A stretch of 64,000 bases of DNA, taken from assembly GCA_016716265.1 (NCBI GenBank), contig JADJWQ010000002.1, positions 147,001-211,000 on the forward strand. Direction: 5' to 3'. Origin of the DNA: Planctomycetota bacterium (GTDB lineage: Bacteria > Planctomycetota > UBA1135 > UBA2386). Made by a program: the position numbers and the translations under genes. How positions within the stretch are numbered: the stretch's first letter is position 1; the number at the start of each line of letters is the position of its first letter. Shown in pieces: positions 1 through 9,175 of this stretch. The notes below the pieces were generated by a model. The model saw nothing but the letters and a program-made list of their open reading frames with translations. It did no database searches and had not been told where the DNA came from.

Positions 1-102
1 GCGCGCGGCACTCCAGCGTAGCGAGGATCGCCGGCGCGCGCGCGCTCGCGCTCGGATCGCGGCCCGCAGCTCGCAGGCGTAGTGCGGCGCGGGCGCGGCC
101 GG

Positions 103-1110
103 TCAGCCGAGCAGGAAGGTCAGCAAGGCCTTCTGCGCCGGCGTGCGGTTGCCGGCCTGGTCGTAGATCACCGAGCGTCGACCGTCGAGCACCGCGTCGG
201 TCGCGCCGACGCCGCGGCGTACCGGCAGCGGGTGCATGAACAGCGCGTCGTCGGTCAGCCCCATGATGCGCTCGTCGAAGATCCACGACTGCAGCGAGCG
301 CTTGACCATGCGTTCGCGCTCCGGGTCGTCCCAGTAGCGCGTCGAGCCCCAGCTCCGCGTGTAGACCACCTCGGCGGAGCGGACGCCCTCCTCCAGGTCG
401 TTCACGACCCGCAGGCTGCCGCCGTGCATCTCGGCGTCGCGCCGCGCGTGCTCGACGATCTCGTGGTCGAGCTCGAAGCCGAGCGGGTGTGCCAGGGTGA
501 TCGTCATGCCGGACAGCGCGACGAGGCGCAGCAGCGAGTGGCACGGCCCCATGTTCTTCGGCTCGGGGTTCATGGACCACGCGAGCGTGAAGCGGCGCCC
601 CTGCAGCCTGGTTAGGTTCTCGCGCATCGTCATGACGTCGGCGATCGCCTGGCAGGGGTGCTCCATCGTCGACTCGAGGTTGACGACCGGCACCGTCGCA
701 TGGCGGGCGTAGCCGTGCAGCAGCGTCTCGCGGCGGTCGACCTCCCAGGAGCCGGTCCTGCTGAGCTGGCGCACGCCGAGCAGGTCGACGTAGCGCGACA
801 GCGTCCGGGCCGCGTCCTTGACGTGCTCTTCGGCCGGTCCGTCCATGACCACTTCCTCCTCCGGCTCGAGGCCGTAGAGCTCGCGGTCGGCGAACACGTT
901 GATGCAGTGGGCGCCGAGCTGCTGCGCCGCGACCTCGAAGCTCACGCGCGTGCGCAGGCTCCGGTCGAAGAACAGCAGCGCGAGCGTCTTGCCGACGAGC
1001 AGCTGCGAGCTGCGCTTGTCCTTGGTGCGTTGCGCGAGCTCGAGCAGGTTCTCGAGTTCGTCGCGACCGAGGTCGCCGGCGGAGAGGAGGTCGCGTTTCT
1101 CGGGGGCCAC
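103..1110 (-). CDS. argF': N-acetylornithine carbamoyltransferase (transcarbamylase family)
   Basis: 335 residues, GTG start at 1108-1110. A carbamoyltransferase that moves the carbamoyl group of carbamoyl phosphate onto an ornithine-type amine in cytoplasmic arginine synthesis. Visible are the carbamoyl-phosphate motif SLRTR (51-55), HPCQ (151-154) and a HPLPVRRG segment near the C-terminus. The stretch VMDG-x2-EEH with SRYVDLLGVR (about 88-114) matches the N-acetylornithine subfamily rather than classical OTCase. In the family a Glu at this position (E94 here) goes with acetylornithine, while the N-succinylornithine enzymes have Pro. The gene is convergent with nothing visible to its left and divergent from tadA. 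The family call is firm; the exact substrate is inferred from this one region. Confidence 0.82.
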   Translation of the reverse strand: MAPEKRDLLSAGDLGRDELENLLELAQRTKDKRSSQLLVGKTLALLFFDRSLRTRVSFEVAAQQLGAHCINVFADRELYGLEPEEEVVMDGPAEEHVKDAARTLSRYVDLLGVRQLSRTGSWEVDRRETLLHGYARHATVPVVNLESTMEHPCQAIADVMTMRENLTRLQGRRFTLAWSMNPEPKNMGPCHSLLRLVALSGMTITLAHPLGFELDHEIVEHARRDAEMHGGSLRVVNDLEEGVRSAEVVYTRSWGSTRYWDDPERERMVKRSLQSWIFDERIMGLTDDALFMHPLPVRRGVGATDAVLDGRRSVIYDQAGNRTPAQKALLTFLLG

Positions 1111-1137
1111 GGGTCTCGTTCCGAGCGGAAGCGAGGC

Positions 1138-1167
1138 ATGATAGGCGCCGCGCGATGACCATCACAA
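1138..1167 (-). promoter_or_regulatory. Putative promoter of argF'
   Basis: Read on the minus strand, TTGTGA (complement of 1162-1167), an 18-bp spacer and TATCAT (complement of 1138-1143) precede the argF' start by about 28 bp. The -35 box lies inside the first codons of the divergent tadA gene. The same 10-mer CTATCATGCC recurs on the minus strand at 60004-60013. Inferred from pattern only. Confidence 0.4.
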
Positions 1168-1616
1168 GCGAGGAACGACGGCGCTGGTTGGCGCGCTGCC
1201 TGGAACTCGCGCAGGGCGCGGCGGAGCGCGGCGAGGTGCCGGTCGGGGCGGTGGTGGTCGCCGGGGGGGTGGTGCTCGGCGAGGCCGCCAACTCCTGCGA
1301 GGAGCGTAGCGACCCGACCGCGCACGCCGAGCTCCTCGCGCTGCAGGCGGCGTGTCGAGCGACTGGGCAGGGGCGCCTGCCCGACGCCGTCCTGTACTGC
1401 TCGCTCGAGCCGTGCTTCATGTGCGCGGGTGCCGCACTGCACGCGCGGGTCGCGGCGATCGTCTTCTCGACCTGGGACCCCAAGTTCGGCGCCTGTGGCT
1501 CGCTCGCGATGCTGCCGGCCGATCCGCGGCTCAATCATCGGTGCCCGGTGCACGCGGGGGAGCTCGCCGACGAGAGCGCCGCACTGTTGCGGCGGTTCTT
1601 CCGCCGGTTGCGTTGA
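1155..1616 (+). CDS. tadA: tRNA-specific adenosine deaminase TadA
   Basis: 153 residues. A cytidine-deaminase-fold zinc enzyme that converts A34 to inosine in tRNA-Arg(ACG). The zinc and catalytic motif HAE is at 57-59 and PCFMC at 86-90, with the usual spacing for TadA. The N-terminal helix with several Leu/Ala residues and the length are typical of bacterial TadA (about 150-170 residues). Starts at ATG 1155, 45 bp from the divergent argF' start. Its stop codon overlaps a -35-like box for the following tRNA gene. Guanine and cytosine deaminases share the fold, but the PCFMC and C-terminal pattern favour TadA. Confidence 0.9.
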   Translation: MTITSEERRRWLARCLELAQGAAERGEVPVGAVVVAGGVVLGEAANSCEERSDPTAHAELLALQAACRATGQGRLPDAVLYCSLEPCFMCAGAALHARVAAIVFSTWDPKFGACGSLAMLPADPRLNHRCPVHAGELADESAALLRRFFRRLR

Positions 1617-1640
1617 CTGCGGTCGGACCCGTGGTAACCT
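1613..1640 (+). promoter_or_regulatory. Promoter for tRNA-Ser(CGA)
   Basis: TTGACT at 1613-1618, a 16-bp spacer and TAACCT at 1635-1640. The tRNA begins 30 bp after the -10 box. The -35 box overlaps the tadA stop codon. The layout (TTGACY-N16-TAnnnT) is repeated in front of rplU, which strengthens both calls. Confidence 0.6.
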
Positions 1641-1670
1641 CCCGGGCCCGACTCCGTGGACGGCGACTGC

Positions 1671-1758
<88 letters not shown>

Positions 1759-1947
1759 TTCCTGCCGTCCCGGGTCGGGTGTGCTTCCGTGGCCCTCAGG
1801 TGCTGCCTCGCCGTCGGCGCGGCGCCCCGCACCTGGCGAGTCGCGTTCGAGCGTTGCCGTCGGGGAGCAGGCGCGGTATGAACTCGGGATTCGGTCCCGG
1901 TGCACGCGCCGGGGTCGAGCCGCCGCGCAGCGGTGGGCCGGCCTCCT

Positions 1948-2037
1948 GGAGAGGTGCCCGAGTGGCTTAAGGAGCTCGCTTGGAAAGCGAGTGCAGGTTC
2001 ACGCCTGCCGCGGGTTCGAATCCCGCCCTCTCCGCCA
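1948..2037 (+). tRNA. tRNA-Ser (anticodon GGA)
   Basis: Acceptor stem GGAGAGG (1948-1954) pairs with CCTCTCC (2027-2033); discriminator G and an encoded CCA follow (2034-2037). Anticodon stem CTCGC/GCGAG encloses loop TTGGAAA with anticodon GGA at 1982-1984, which reads UCC/UCU. A long variable arm is present. Unlike the upstream tRNA-Ser(CGA), this copy encodes the terminal CCA. Confidence 0.95.
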
Positions 2038-2112
2038 GTCCTCGGCCGGCCCGCCGTCGCGGCGGTCGATCGGAGGTTAGTGTGCGTCAGCAGCGATCTC
2101 GCTGCGTCCCTC

Positions 2113-2231
2113 GCGGGTGGGGGCCTCCGGGTCCCGAGCGAGCGGGCGGTGCGAACCTGGTCAGGCCGGGAACGGAGCAGCCATAAGCATGCGGCTCGTT
2201 GTGCCCGGGGTGCCTGGCGGTCCCCACCCCC
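2113..2231 (+). ncRNA. ffs: Signal recognition particle RNA (4.5S type)
   Basis: The conserved apical domain is present at about 2151-2185: GGTCAGG, then a CCG/CGG stem closed by a GGAA loop, then AGCAGCC. This is the helix 8 region that binds the Ffh M domain. The ends close as a helix, with GGGTGGGGGCC (2115-2125) against GGTCCCCACCC (2219-2229). The short form without an Alu domain fits Gram-negative bacteria. A -10-like TAGTGT lies at 2078-2083. Placement between tRNA-Ser and dnaX is a common bacterial arrangement. The exact ends are estimated from the terminal helix. Confidence 0.88.
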
Positions 2232-2309
2232 GAGGGATGCGTGCGTGCGCGCGGCGCCGAGGAGATCCCGAGTCACGCGTGCGGGTCGCTCCGGCGCGGG
2301 GCGCCCTGC

Positions 2310-2315
2310 TACAGT
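2310..2315 (+). promoter_or_regulatory. Putative -10 box before dnaX
   Basis: TACAGT ends 10 bp before the dnaX ATG, so a transcript from here would be almost leaderless. No convincing -35 box is visible. Listed because similar TAnnnT boxes precede several genes in the window. Confidence 0.25.
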
Positions 2316-2325
2316 CGCCCGTCGC

Positions 2326-3942
2326 ATGGGCAGCGAGCGTCCCGGATCGTATCAGGTGGTCGCGCGGCGGTTCAGGCCGCGGACCTTCGAGGAGGTCGTC
2401 GGCCAGGAGGCCGTGCTGCGGTCGCTGGCGGGGGCGCTGCACGCGGGGGAGGTGCCGCACGCGTTCCTGTTCGCGGGCAGCCGCGGGGTCGGCAAGACGA
2501 CGACCGCGCGCATCCTCGCGCGCGCGCTCAACTGCGCGAGCGGTGTGACGCCGAAGCCCTGCGGTGAGTGCGAACCGTGCAAGTCGATCCTCGCCGGGCG
2601 CAACCCCGACGTCATGGAGATCGACGCCGCGTCGCACAACCTCGTCGACGACATCCGCGAGCTGCGCGAGCGCGTCGCGTTCGCCTCGATGGGCTCGCGC
2701 TACAAGGTCTACATCCTCGACGAGGTCCACATGCTGACGCGGAGCGCGTTCAACGCGTTCCTCAAGACCCTCGAGGAGCCGCCGGCCGGCGTCGTGTTCG
2801 TGCTCGCGACGACCGAGCTGCACAAGGTGCCCGACACGATCCGCTCGCGGTGCCAGGTGTTCCTGTTCAACCGCGTCGGCGAGGACGACATCGCGCACCG
2901 GTTGCGCGGCATCGCGGACAGCGAAGGAGTCGCCGTCGAGGACGACGTGCTCCAGGAGATCGCGCTGACGAGCCGCGGTGGCATGCGCGACGCCGAGACC
3001 GCGCTGGAGCGCGTGCTGTCGGTGGCGCGCGAGCACGGCGGGTCGTTCGACCTCGACGCCTACCGGCAGATCGTGCACCGCGCCGGGCTCGACCGCACCG
3101 CGGAGGTCGTCGAGGGACTGCTGCGCGGCGACGCGGCGCTCGCGCTGCGCTTCGCCGACGAGGTGGTGCGCGCCGGGGTCGACGAGCGCGAGGCGCTCGG
3201 CGAGCTGCTCGACGTGTTGCGCTCGGTGCTCGTACTCGCGATCGACGGCCGCGACTCCGCGCTCGTCGCGGCGCGCGGACCGCTGCGCGAGCGCCTCGTC
3301 GAGTTGGCGACCGGCACCGATCTCGCGAAACTCGACGCGGTGATCCAGGCCGGTCTGCTCGGCCGCGAGCGCATCCGCCGGCTCGACGACCGCCGGCTCG
3401 TGCTCGAGCTGTCGCTACTGCGGATGGCGCGCGTCGGCCAGCTCCCTGCGCTCGCCGAGCTCGCGCAGGCGGTCGCCGCCGGCGGCAGCGCGACGTCCGC
3501 CGGCAGCGCGCCCAGCGGCGCTGCGATGCCGGTGCCGCTCGGCGCGCCGCCCGTCGCGGCGAGCCCGGCGGGCGGCGACCTGCGTGCGAAGCTGATCGCG
3601 GCCGTGCGGGCCGTGAAGCCGATGCTCGGCTCGACCGTCGAGGCCTGCGCCGTCCATGGGCCCGACGCGTCGGGTCGGATCGTGCTGCGCGCGCGGACCA
3701 AGTCGCGGATGCACCGCGACCGGCTCGCGTCGCCGGAGGTCCAGACGCTGATCCGCCGCGTCGCAGTCGAGGTCGCGGGAGACGCCGCGACGGTCGGCTT
3801 CGAGCTCGACGACGAGCCCGCTGCCGGTTCCGCGCCGCCGGGGCGTGCGCCGCCCGCCGCGGACGCGCCGCTGCCGCCCGAGGTCGAGCGGATCCGGGCC
3901 CGCTTCGACGGCCGCGTCGTCGACGCGGACCCGGACGACTGA
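2326..3942 (+). CDS. dnaX: DNA polymerase III subunit gamma/tau
   Basis: 538 residues. Clamp-loader AAA+ ATPase of the replicative polymerase. Walker A GSRGVGKT at 51-58, zinc-binding cysteines at 70, 79, 82 and 85, Walker B with DEVH at 132-135, and the SRC sensor/arginine-finger motif at 174-176. After the AAA+ and collar regions (to about residue 375) there is an Ala/Pro/Gly-rich linker and a C-terminal domain, so it is a short tau-type protein. The reading frame is open far upstream, but conservation begins at SYQVVARRFRPRTFEEVVGQE-type residues (first seven written: SYQVVAR), so ATG 2326 is chosen. It is followed by ybaB and recR in the classic order. Confidence 0.93.
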   Translation: MGSERPGSYQVVARRFRPRTFEEVVGQEAVLRSLAGALHAGEVPHAFLFAGSRGVGKTTTARILARALNCASGVTPKPCGECEPCKSILAGRNPDVMEIDAASHNLVDDIRELRERVAFASMGSRYKVYILDEVHMLTRSAFNAFLKTLEEPPAGVVFVLATTELHKVPDTIRSRCQVFLFNRVGEDDIAHRLRGIADSEGVAVEDDVLQEIALTSRGGMRDAETALERVLSVAREHGGSFDLDAYRQIVHRAGLDRTAEVVEGLLRGDAALALRFADEVVRAGVDEREALGELLDVLRSVLVLAIDGRDSALVAARGPLRERLVELATGTDLAKLDAVIQAGLLGRERIRRLDDRRLVLELSLLRMARVGQLPALAELAQAVAAGGSATSAGSAPSGAAMPVPLGAPPVAASPAGGDLRAKLIAAVRAVKPMLGSTVEACAVHGPDASGRIVLRARTKSRMHRDRLASPEVQTLIRRVAVEVAGDAATVGFELDDEPAAGSAPPGRAPPAADAPLPPEVERIRARFDGRVVDADPDD

Positions 3943-4033
3943 GACGGGAGCCCGTTGCGCACCGGGTGCTCAAGCTCGACGATCGGCCCAGCGTCCGGAC
4001 GCCCCGGACCGGACCACGACACGGCCAGGTAGC

Positions 4034-4372
4034 ATGGGACAGGGATTCGGCAGCGGCGCGGGTGAGCTCGGCAGCCTGTTGAAGCAGGCGCAGGAGATGC
4101 AGAAGCGCGCGCAGGAGATCGAGCGCGAGCTCGGCGAGCGGATCGTCGAGGGCAGCGCCGGCGGCGGCGCCGTGCGCTGCTACGTCACCGGTCGGCTCGA
4201 CGTGCAGGCGATCAAGATCGATCGCGACGCGGTCGACCCCGAGGACGTCGAGGGCCTCGAAGACCTCGTGACGGTCGCCGTGCGGCAGGCCGTGCAGTCC
4301 GCGCGCCAGCTCAAGGAGCGCGAGATGGCGAAGCTGACCGGCGGCATCAACATGCCGGGCTTCGGGTTCTGA
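4034..4372 (+). CDS. ybaB: Nucleoid-associated protein YbaB/EbfC family
   Basis: 112 residues. Small DNA-binding protein, usually a dimer shaped like tweezers. The N-terminal helix is GSLLKQAQEMQKRAQEIERE-like, followed by the GGG-containing beta region (GSAGGGAVR), the DPEDVEGLEDLV segment and a C-terminal helix ending in a Gly/Phe-rich tail (MPGFGF), all typical of YbaB. ATG 4034 was chosen because upstream residues are not conserved. It sits between dnaX and recR, as in most bacteria. Confidence 0.9.
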   Translation: MGQGFGSGAGELGSLLKQAQEMQKRAQEIERELGERIVEGSAGGGAVRCYVTGRLDVQAIKIDRDAVDPEDVEGLEDLVTVAVRQAVQSARQLKEREMAKLTGGINMPGFGF

Positions 4373-4422
4373 GGCCCGGCCGCGTCGCCGGGCGCGCGTC
4401 CCATCCGCTCGAGTCCCATATC

Positions 4423-5019
4423 GTGTCCCGCCCACGTCCGGTCGATCGGCTGATCCGCGCGCTCGCGCGCCTGCCCGGCATCGGGCCGAAGACCTCCGAG
4501 CGCCTCGCCTACCACGTGTTGCGCGCAGAGCCCGAGCTCGCGCAGGAGCTGGTGGACGCGATCGCGGCCGCGCGCGCGTCGACGCGCGTGTGCTCGGTGT
4601 GCTTCAACCTCGACGAGTCGGACCCCTGCGCGATCTGCGCGTCGCCGGAGCGCGACCGCGCGCTGCTGCTCGTCGTCGAGGACCCGCGCGACGTCGCCGC
4701 GTTCGACGCGTCGGGCTACCGCGGCCTGTACCACGTTCTGCAGGGCCGGCTGTCGACGCTCGAGGGCATCCGCGTCGAGGACCTGACGATCGCGCAGCTC
4801 CTCGCGCGCGTCGGCGACGGGGGCTTCCAGGAGATCTGCCTCGCGACCAATCCGGATCTCGAGGGCGAGGGGACCGCCGAGGTGCTCGTCGAGCGGCTGC
4901 GCGGCCGCGGCGCCCGCGTCACGCGGATCGCCCGCGGCATGCCGGCCGGCGCGACGATCGCCCAGGTGTCGGCGGCGATCCTCGCGGACGCGCTGCAGGG
5001 GCGGCGCGAGCTGCGCTGA
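4423..5019 (+). CDS. recR: Recombination mediator RecR
   Basis: 198 residues, GTG start. Works with RecF/RecO to load RecA on gapped DNA. Helix-hairpin-helix LARLPGIGPKTSERLAYH-type motif at about 15-33, a four-cysteine zinc finger (CSVC ... CAIC, about 57-72), and a Toprim domain beginning LLLVVEDPRD. C-terminal segment with ATNPDLEGE and RGMPAG is diagnostic for RecR. The length matches the family. Only 3 bp separate its stop from the hrpB start, so the two genes are probably co-transcribed. Confidence 0.95.
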   Translation: MSRPRPVDRLIRALARLPGIGPKTSERLAYHVLRAEPELAQELVDAIAAARASTRVCSVCFNLDESDPCAICASPERDRALLLVVEDPRDVAAFDASGYRGLYHVLQGRLSTLEGIRVEDLTIAQLLARVGDGGFQEICLATNPDLEGEGTAEVLVERLRGRGARVTRIARGMPAGATIAQVSAAILADALQGRRELR

Positions 5020-5022
5020 GCC

Positions 5023-7578
5023 ATGCCGGCGCCCGGGCTCGATCCCCTGCCGATCGACGGCGCGCTCGACGAGATCGTCGCTGCGCTGCGCGCGAGTCGC
5101 CGGCTGGTCGTCACCGCCGCGCCCGGCTCCGGCAAGACGACGCGCATCCCGCCCGCGCTCGTCGACGGCGGTGTCGACGGTGAGGTCGTCGTGCTCGAGC
5201 CGCGCCGCATCGCCGCCCGCGCGGCCGCGCGGCGCGTGGCGGCGGAGCGCGGCGGGGCGGTCGGCGACGAGGTCGGCTACCAGGTGCGCGACGACGTGCG
5301 GGTGTCGGCGCGCACGCGGATCCGCTTCGTGACCGAGGGCGTGCTGGTCCGGCGGCTGTGCACCGATCCGTTCCTCGACGGCGTCGGCGCGGTCGTGCTC
5401 GACGAGTTCCACGAGCGCCACGTCGAGACCGACCTCGCGCTGTCGATGTTGGCGGAGGTCGCCGCGACCGTCCGCGAGGACCTCGCGATCCTGGTGACGT
5501 CGGCGACGCTCGACCCGGCGCCGCTGCAGCGCTTCCTCGGCGGCTGCGCGCACCTCGAGTGCGGGGGGCGTCCGCACGCCGTCGAGGTCGAACACGTCGA
5601 CGACGCCGCGGGCGCGCGGCCCGGACTGTCGCCGCAGGCGCTCGCCGAGCTCGTCGCGCGCGGCGTCCGGCGCGCGCTGGAAGCCACCGCGGCGGGGGAC
5701 GTGCTGGTGTTCCTGCCGGGGGTCGCCGAGATCCAGGCGGCTGCCGCGGCGCTCGCCGACACCGCGGACCGCCGCGGGCTCGCCGTGCTTCCGCTGCACG
5801 GCGCGCTGCCGCCGGCCGAGCAGGATCGGGCACTGCGGGCGGATCCCGGCCGCCGCCGCGTCGTCCTCGCGACGAACGTCGCCGAGAGCTCGCTGACGAT
5901 CGACGGCGTGCGCGCGGTCGTCGACACCGGGCTCGCGCGCGTGCTGCACCACGACCCCGCGCGCGGCATCGACGCGCTGCGCGTCGAGCGCATCAGCCGC
6001 GCGTCCGCCGAGCAGCGCGCCGGTCGCGCCGGGCGACTCGGGCCGGGCTACTGCCTGCGCCTGTGGGCCCGCGCCGAGGAACGCGGCATGCCGGCGACCG
6101 ACGTGCCGGAGCTGCGGCGCGCCGACCTCGCCGGTCCAGCGCTGTCGGTGCGCGCGTTCGCAGGCCGCGACCCGGCGGGATTCGGGTGGTTCGAGCCACC
6201 CGAGGCGGCTGCGCTCGCGCGCGCGGAGGAGCTGCTGTCGCACCTCGACGCGGTCGATGGCAGCGGGCGCGTCACCGGGATCGGCCGCGCGATGCTGGCG
6301 CTGCCACTGCACCCGCGGCTCGCCCGCGTGCTGGTCGAGGGGCAGCACCTCGGCGTCCGCGCCGCCACCGCTGCGGTGTGTGCGTTGCTCGCCGAGCGCG
6401 ACCCGTTGCTCGCCGAGGCGCGCGGCAGCGCACCGATCGACCTGCTGGACCGGCTCGATCGGCTCGAGGCGGCGCGCGCGGCGCGCTTCGACGCGGCGCG
6501 GTGCCGCGGGCTCGGACTGCACGCGGGCGCCGCGCGCGCCGTCGACCAGGCGTGCCGGCGGCTCGCACGTCCGGGGGGGTTCCGCATCGGCGATGCCGAG
6601 CATGACGCCGTCGCGCGCGCGGTGCTCGCCGGCTTCCCCGACCGCGTCGCGCAGCGCACCGGGCCGCAGGCCGACGAGGCGCGGATGGTCGGTGGGCGCG
6701 GGCTGCGCTGGGAGCCCGGCGCACTGCACGACCACGCACCGCTGCTGATCGCGCTGGACGTCGCGGACACCGGCGCGCGGCGCAGCGGCAGCCGCTCGCA
6801 GGTCCGGCTCGCGCTCGGGCTCGAGCGCCGGCTGCTCGAGGCGGTCGCCGGTGACCGTCTCCGCACCGAGGTGCGCGCCGAGCTCGATGGTGCCGGCAGC
6901 GTCGTCGGTGTGCGCCGCACCTGCTACCTCGATCTCGCGCTCGACGAGGTGCGCGGCGGCGTCGCGCCCCCCGACGCGGTCGTCGCCGAGCTGCTCGCGA
7001 ACGAGCTGCGCCGCGACCCCGCGGGCTGGCTCGCCGAACAGGGTGAGCTCGCGGCGTTCCTGGCGCGGTTGCGCTGGCTGCGGCGCGCGACCGGCGACGC
7101 GGCGCTCCCCGAGCTCGGCGACGACGAACTCGCGCGGATCGCGGCGGCCGAGTGCACGCCGGCGCGCAGCGTGCGCGCGCTGCGCGGCCGCTCGCTGCTG
7201 CCGGCCGTGCGCGCCGCGCTGCCGCCGGCGGTCGTCGCACGGGTCGAACGCGACGCGCCGGAGCGCGTGCCCATCGCGTCCGGTCGGCACGCGAAGCTCG
7301 ACTACGCGCTCGGCGACGAGCCGGTCCTCGCGGTGCGCATGCAGGAGCTGTTCGGCACGACGTCGACCCCGCGCGTGCTCGGCGGCGCGCGGCCGGTACT
7401 GCTGCACCTGCTCGCGCCGAACCACCGACCCGTACAGATCACGCGCGATCTCGAGAGCTTCTGGGAGAACGTCTACCCGAAGGTGCGCGGGGAGCTGCGG
7501 CGGCGCTACCCGAAGCACTCCTGGCCGGACGATCCACGTTCGGCGGTGGCCGAGGCGCGGCCGCAGCGCCGGCGCTGA
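5023..7578 (+). CDS. hrpB: ATP-dependent helicase HrpB
   Basis: 851 residues. DEAH/RHA-type superfamily 2 helicase. Walker A APGSGKTT at 33-40, motif Ia region VLEPRRIAARAAA at about 58-70, DEFH box at 127-130, SAT-type motif TSATLD, a helicase C domain with VVLATNVAESSLTI and QRAGRAGR, then HA2-like and HrpB C-terminal domains ending with SFWENVYPKVRGELRRRYPKH-type residues (for example YPKVRGEL) that are diagnostic of HrpB. Length is close to the usual 800-850. The cellular role of HrpB is poorly known. It follows recR by 3 bp. Confidence 0.93.
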   Translation: MPAPGLDPLPIDGALDEIVAALRASRRLVVTAAPGSGKTTRIPPALVDGGVDGEVVVLEPRRIAARAAARRVAAERGGAVGDEVGYQVRDDVRVSARTRIRFVTEGVLVRRLCTDPFLDGVGAVVLDEFHERHVETDLALSMLAEVAATVREDLAILVTSATLDPAPLQRFLGGCAHLECGGRPHAVEVEHVDDAAGARPGLSPQALAELVARGVRRALEATAAGDVLVFLPGVAEIQAAAAALADTADRRGLAVLPLHGALPPAEQDRALRADPGRRRVVLATNVAESSLTIDGVRAVVDTGLARVLHHDPARGIDALRVERISRASAEQRAGRAGRLGPGYCLRLWARAEERGMPATDVPELRRADLAGPALSVRAFAGRDPAGFGWFEPPEAAALARAEELLSHLDAVDGSGRVTGIGRAMLALPLHPRLARVLVEGQHLGVRAATAAVCALLAERDPLLAEARGSAPIDLLDRLDRLEAARAARFDAARCRGLGLHAGAARAVDQACRRLARPGGFRIGDAEHDAVARAVLAGFPDRVAQRTGPQADEARMVGGRGLRWEPGALHDHAPLLIALDVADTGARRSGSRSQVRLALGLERRLLEAVAGDRLRTEVRAELDGAGSVVGVRRTCYLDLALDEVRGGVAPPDAVVAELLANELRRDPAGWLAEQGELAAFLARLRWLRRATGDAALPELGDDELARIAAAECTPARSVRALRGRSLLPAVRAALPPAVVARVERDAPERVPIASGRHAKLDYALGDEPVLAVRMQELFGTTSTPRVLGGARPVLLHLLAPNHRPVQITRDLESFWENVYPKVRGELRRRYPKHSWPDDPRSAVAEARPQRRR

Positions 7579-7679
7579 CGAGCAGTTTGCGCGCTGGGTC
7601 CCAACGGTGGGCGGGCGGCGCTCAAGGGTTCGACGGGAAGCGCCGAAAGTCCGGGCAGCGCCGCAGGGCGCGGACACCC

Positions 7680-9113
7680 ATGAGCTTGCGGCCGGATCTC
7701 GCGCTGCGGACCGAGCAGCGCCTGGCGCTCGCACCGCGCATGCTGCAGTCGATCGAGATCCTGCAGCTCGCGACCGCCGAGCTCGCTCAGCGCATCGCCG
7801 CGGAGGTCGAGGCGAACGAGACGCTGGAGGTCGTCCGCGAGGCGGTGCACGGCGCGCAGGCCACCGATGCGCCGGCGCCGGCGCGGGCATCGGAGATCGA
7901 CGAGCCGCGCGACCCGACCGGCGAGCGCTTCGAGCTGTCACGACGGCGCGCCGCACCGGACGCCGGTGAGCGCAAGCAGGCGATGCTCGGCGCGGTCGCC
8001 GACCGCGGTGCGGATCTGTGGACCCACGTCACCGAGCAGCTCGCGCTCGAGGACGTCGCCGGGGAGCTGCGCGACAAGGTGTTGGCGCTGGTCGGTCTGC
8101 TCGACGAGCACGGCTACCTCGACGTCCCGCGCGAGCAGCTCGCCGAGCAGCTCGGCGACGACGGCCTCGACGACGCGCTCGCGGTGTTGCGGGCGCTGGA
8201 GCCCGTCGGCCTCGGTGCGAAGGGCCCGGTCGATGCAATGCTCGCGCAGGTGCGCCGCGACGATCCCGACCGCGACGCGATCGAGGCGATCCTGACGCGA
8301 CACCTGGAACAGCTCGCCGCCCGGCGTGACCGCGACGTCGCTGCGGCGCTCGGGGTCGAGATCGACGAGCTGCAGCAGCTGCTCGCGCGCATCGCGACCC
8401 TGGAGCCACGGCCCGCCGATCGGTTCCGCGACGAGAGCGTTCCGCCGGTCCACCCGGACATCGTCGTGCGGCGGCGCGACGACGGCGGCTACGACGTGGC
8501 GGTCGACGACGTGTCGCTGCCGGTGCTCGGACTGCAGTCGGACTACGAGCGGATGGCCGCGGATCGCGCGCTCGACGCGCCGGTCCGGCGCTACCTGCGC
8601 GGCAAGCTGCGCGCTGCGCGCGACCTGCTGCACGCGGTGGCACAACGGCGCGAGACGCTCGCGCGCGTGGCGGCCGCGGTGTTCGGGGCACAGGAACCGT
8701 TCCTGCGGCGCGGCCGCATCGCGATTCGCCCGCTGCGCATGAGCGACGTTGCCGATCAGCTCGGCATCCACACGTCGACGGTCAGCCGGGCCGTCGCCGG
8801 CAAGTGGGTCGAGACCGACCACGGCGTCTGTCCGCTGCGCGATTTCTTCGATGGCGCGCGGGGCAGCTCACCGGGCGCGGACCGGGCGGTGGCGCCCGAC
8901 GCGGGGGTCGGGCGCATCGGCGTCCAGGAGCTGGTGCGCGAGCTCGTCGCTGCGGAGGACGCGGGTGAGCCACTTTCGGACGAGGAGCTGGTGCGCCGAT
9001 TGCAGGCGCGCGGGGTGAGGGTCGCGCGCCGGACGGTGGCGAAATATCGTATGGGCTTGGGCATTCCCTCCAGTTGGCGCCGCCGGAAACCCGGCCCGCC
9101 CGCCAGCCGATGA
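7680..9113 (+). CDS. rpoN: RNA polymerase sigma-54 factor RpoN
   Basis: 477 residues. Directs RNA polymerase to -24/-12 promoters and needs an AAA+ activator. Region I is Gln/Leu-rich (about 1-50, with LAPRMLQSIEILQL), then an acidic linker, the core-binding region, a helix-turn-helix (VADQLGIHTSTVSRAV, about 355-375) and the RpoN box ARRTVAKYR at 449-457. ATG 7680 gives the conserved N-terminus. The stop codon overlaps an ATG (ATGA at 9110) that opens a short repeat-bearing frame. Downstream hpf, ptsN and HPr genes form the widely conserved rpoN neighbourhood. Confidence 0.95.
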   Translation: MSLRPDLALRTEQRLALAPRMLQSIEILQLATAELAQRIAAEVEANETLEVVREAVHGAQATDAPAPARASEIDEPRDPTGERFELSRRRAAPDAGERKQAMLGAVADRGADLWTHVTEQLALEDVAGELRDKVLALVGLLDEHGYLDVPREQLAEQLGDDGLDDALAVLRALEPVGLGAKGPVDAMLAQVRRDDPDRDAIEAILTRHLEQLAARRDRDVAAALGVEIDELQQLLARIATLEPRPADRFRDESVPPVHPDIVVRRRDDGGYDVAVDDVSLPVLGLQSDYERMAADRALDAPVRRYLRGKLRAARDLLHAVAQRRETLARVAAAVFGAQEPFLRRGRIAIRPLRMSDVADQLGIHTSTVSRAVAGKWVETDHGVCPLRDFFDGARGSSPGADRAVAPDAGVGRIGVQELVRELVAAEDAGEPLSDEELVRRLQARGVRVARRTVAKYRMGLGIPSSWRRRKPGPPASR

Positions 9114-9175
9114 ACGCGTTCGAACTGGACTCGGCGTGGACGATGTCCGCGTCGCTGGAGCGCGCCCTTCCGGAG

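Noticed and set aside
7152..7679. rpoN starting about 176 codons earlier
   Set aside because: The upstream part overlaps hrpB and is Arg/Ala-rich. Sigma-54 region I conservation begins at ATG 7680.
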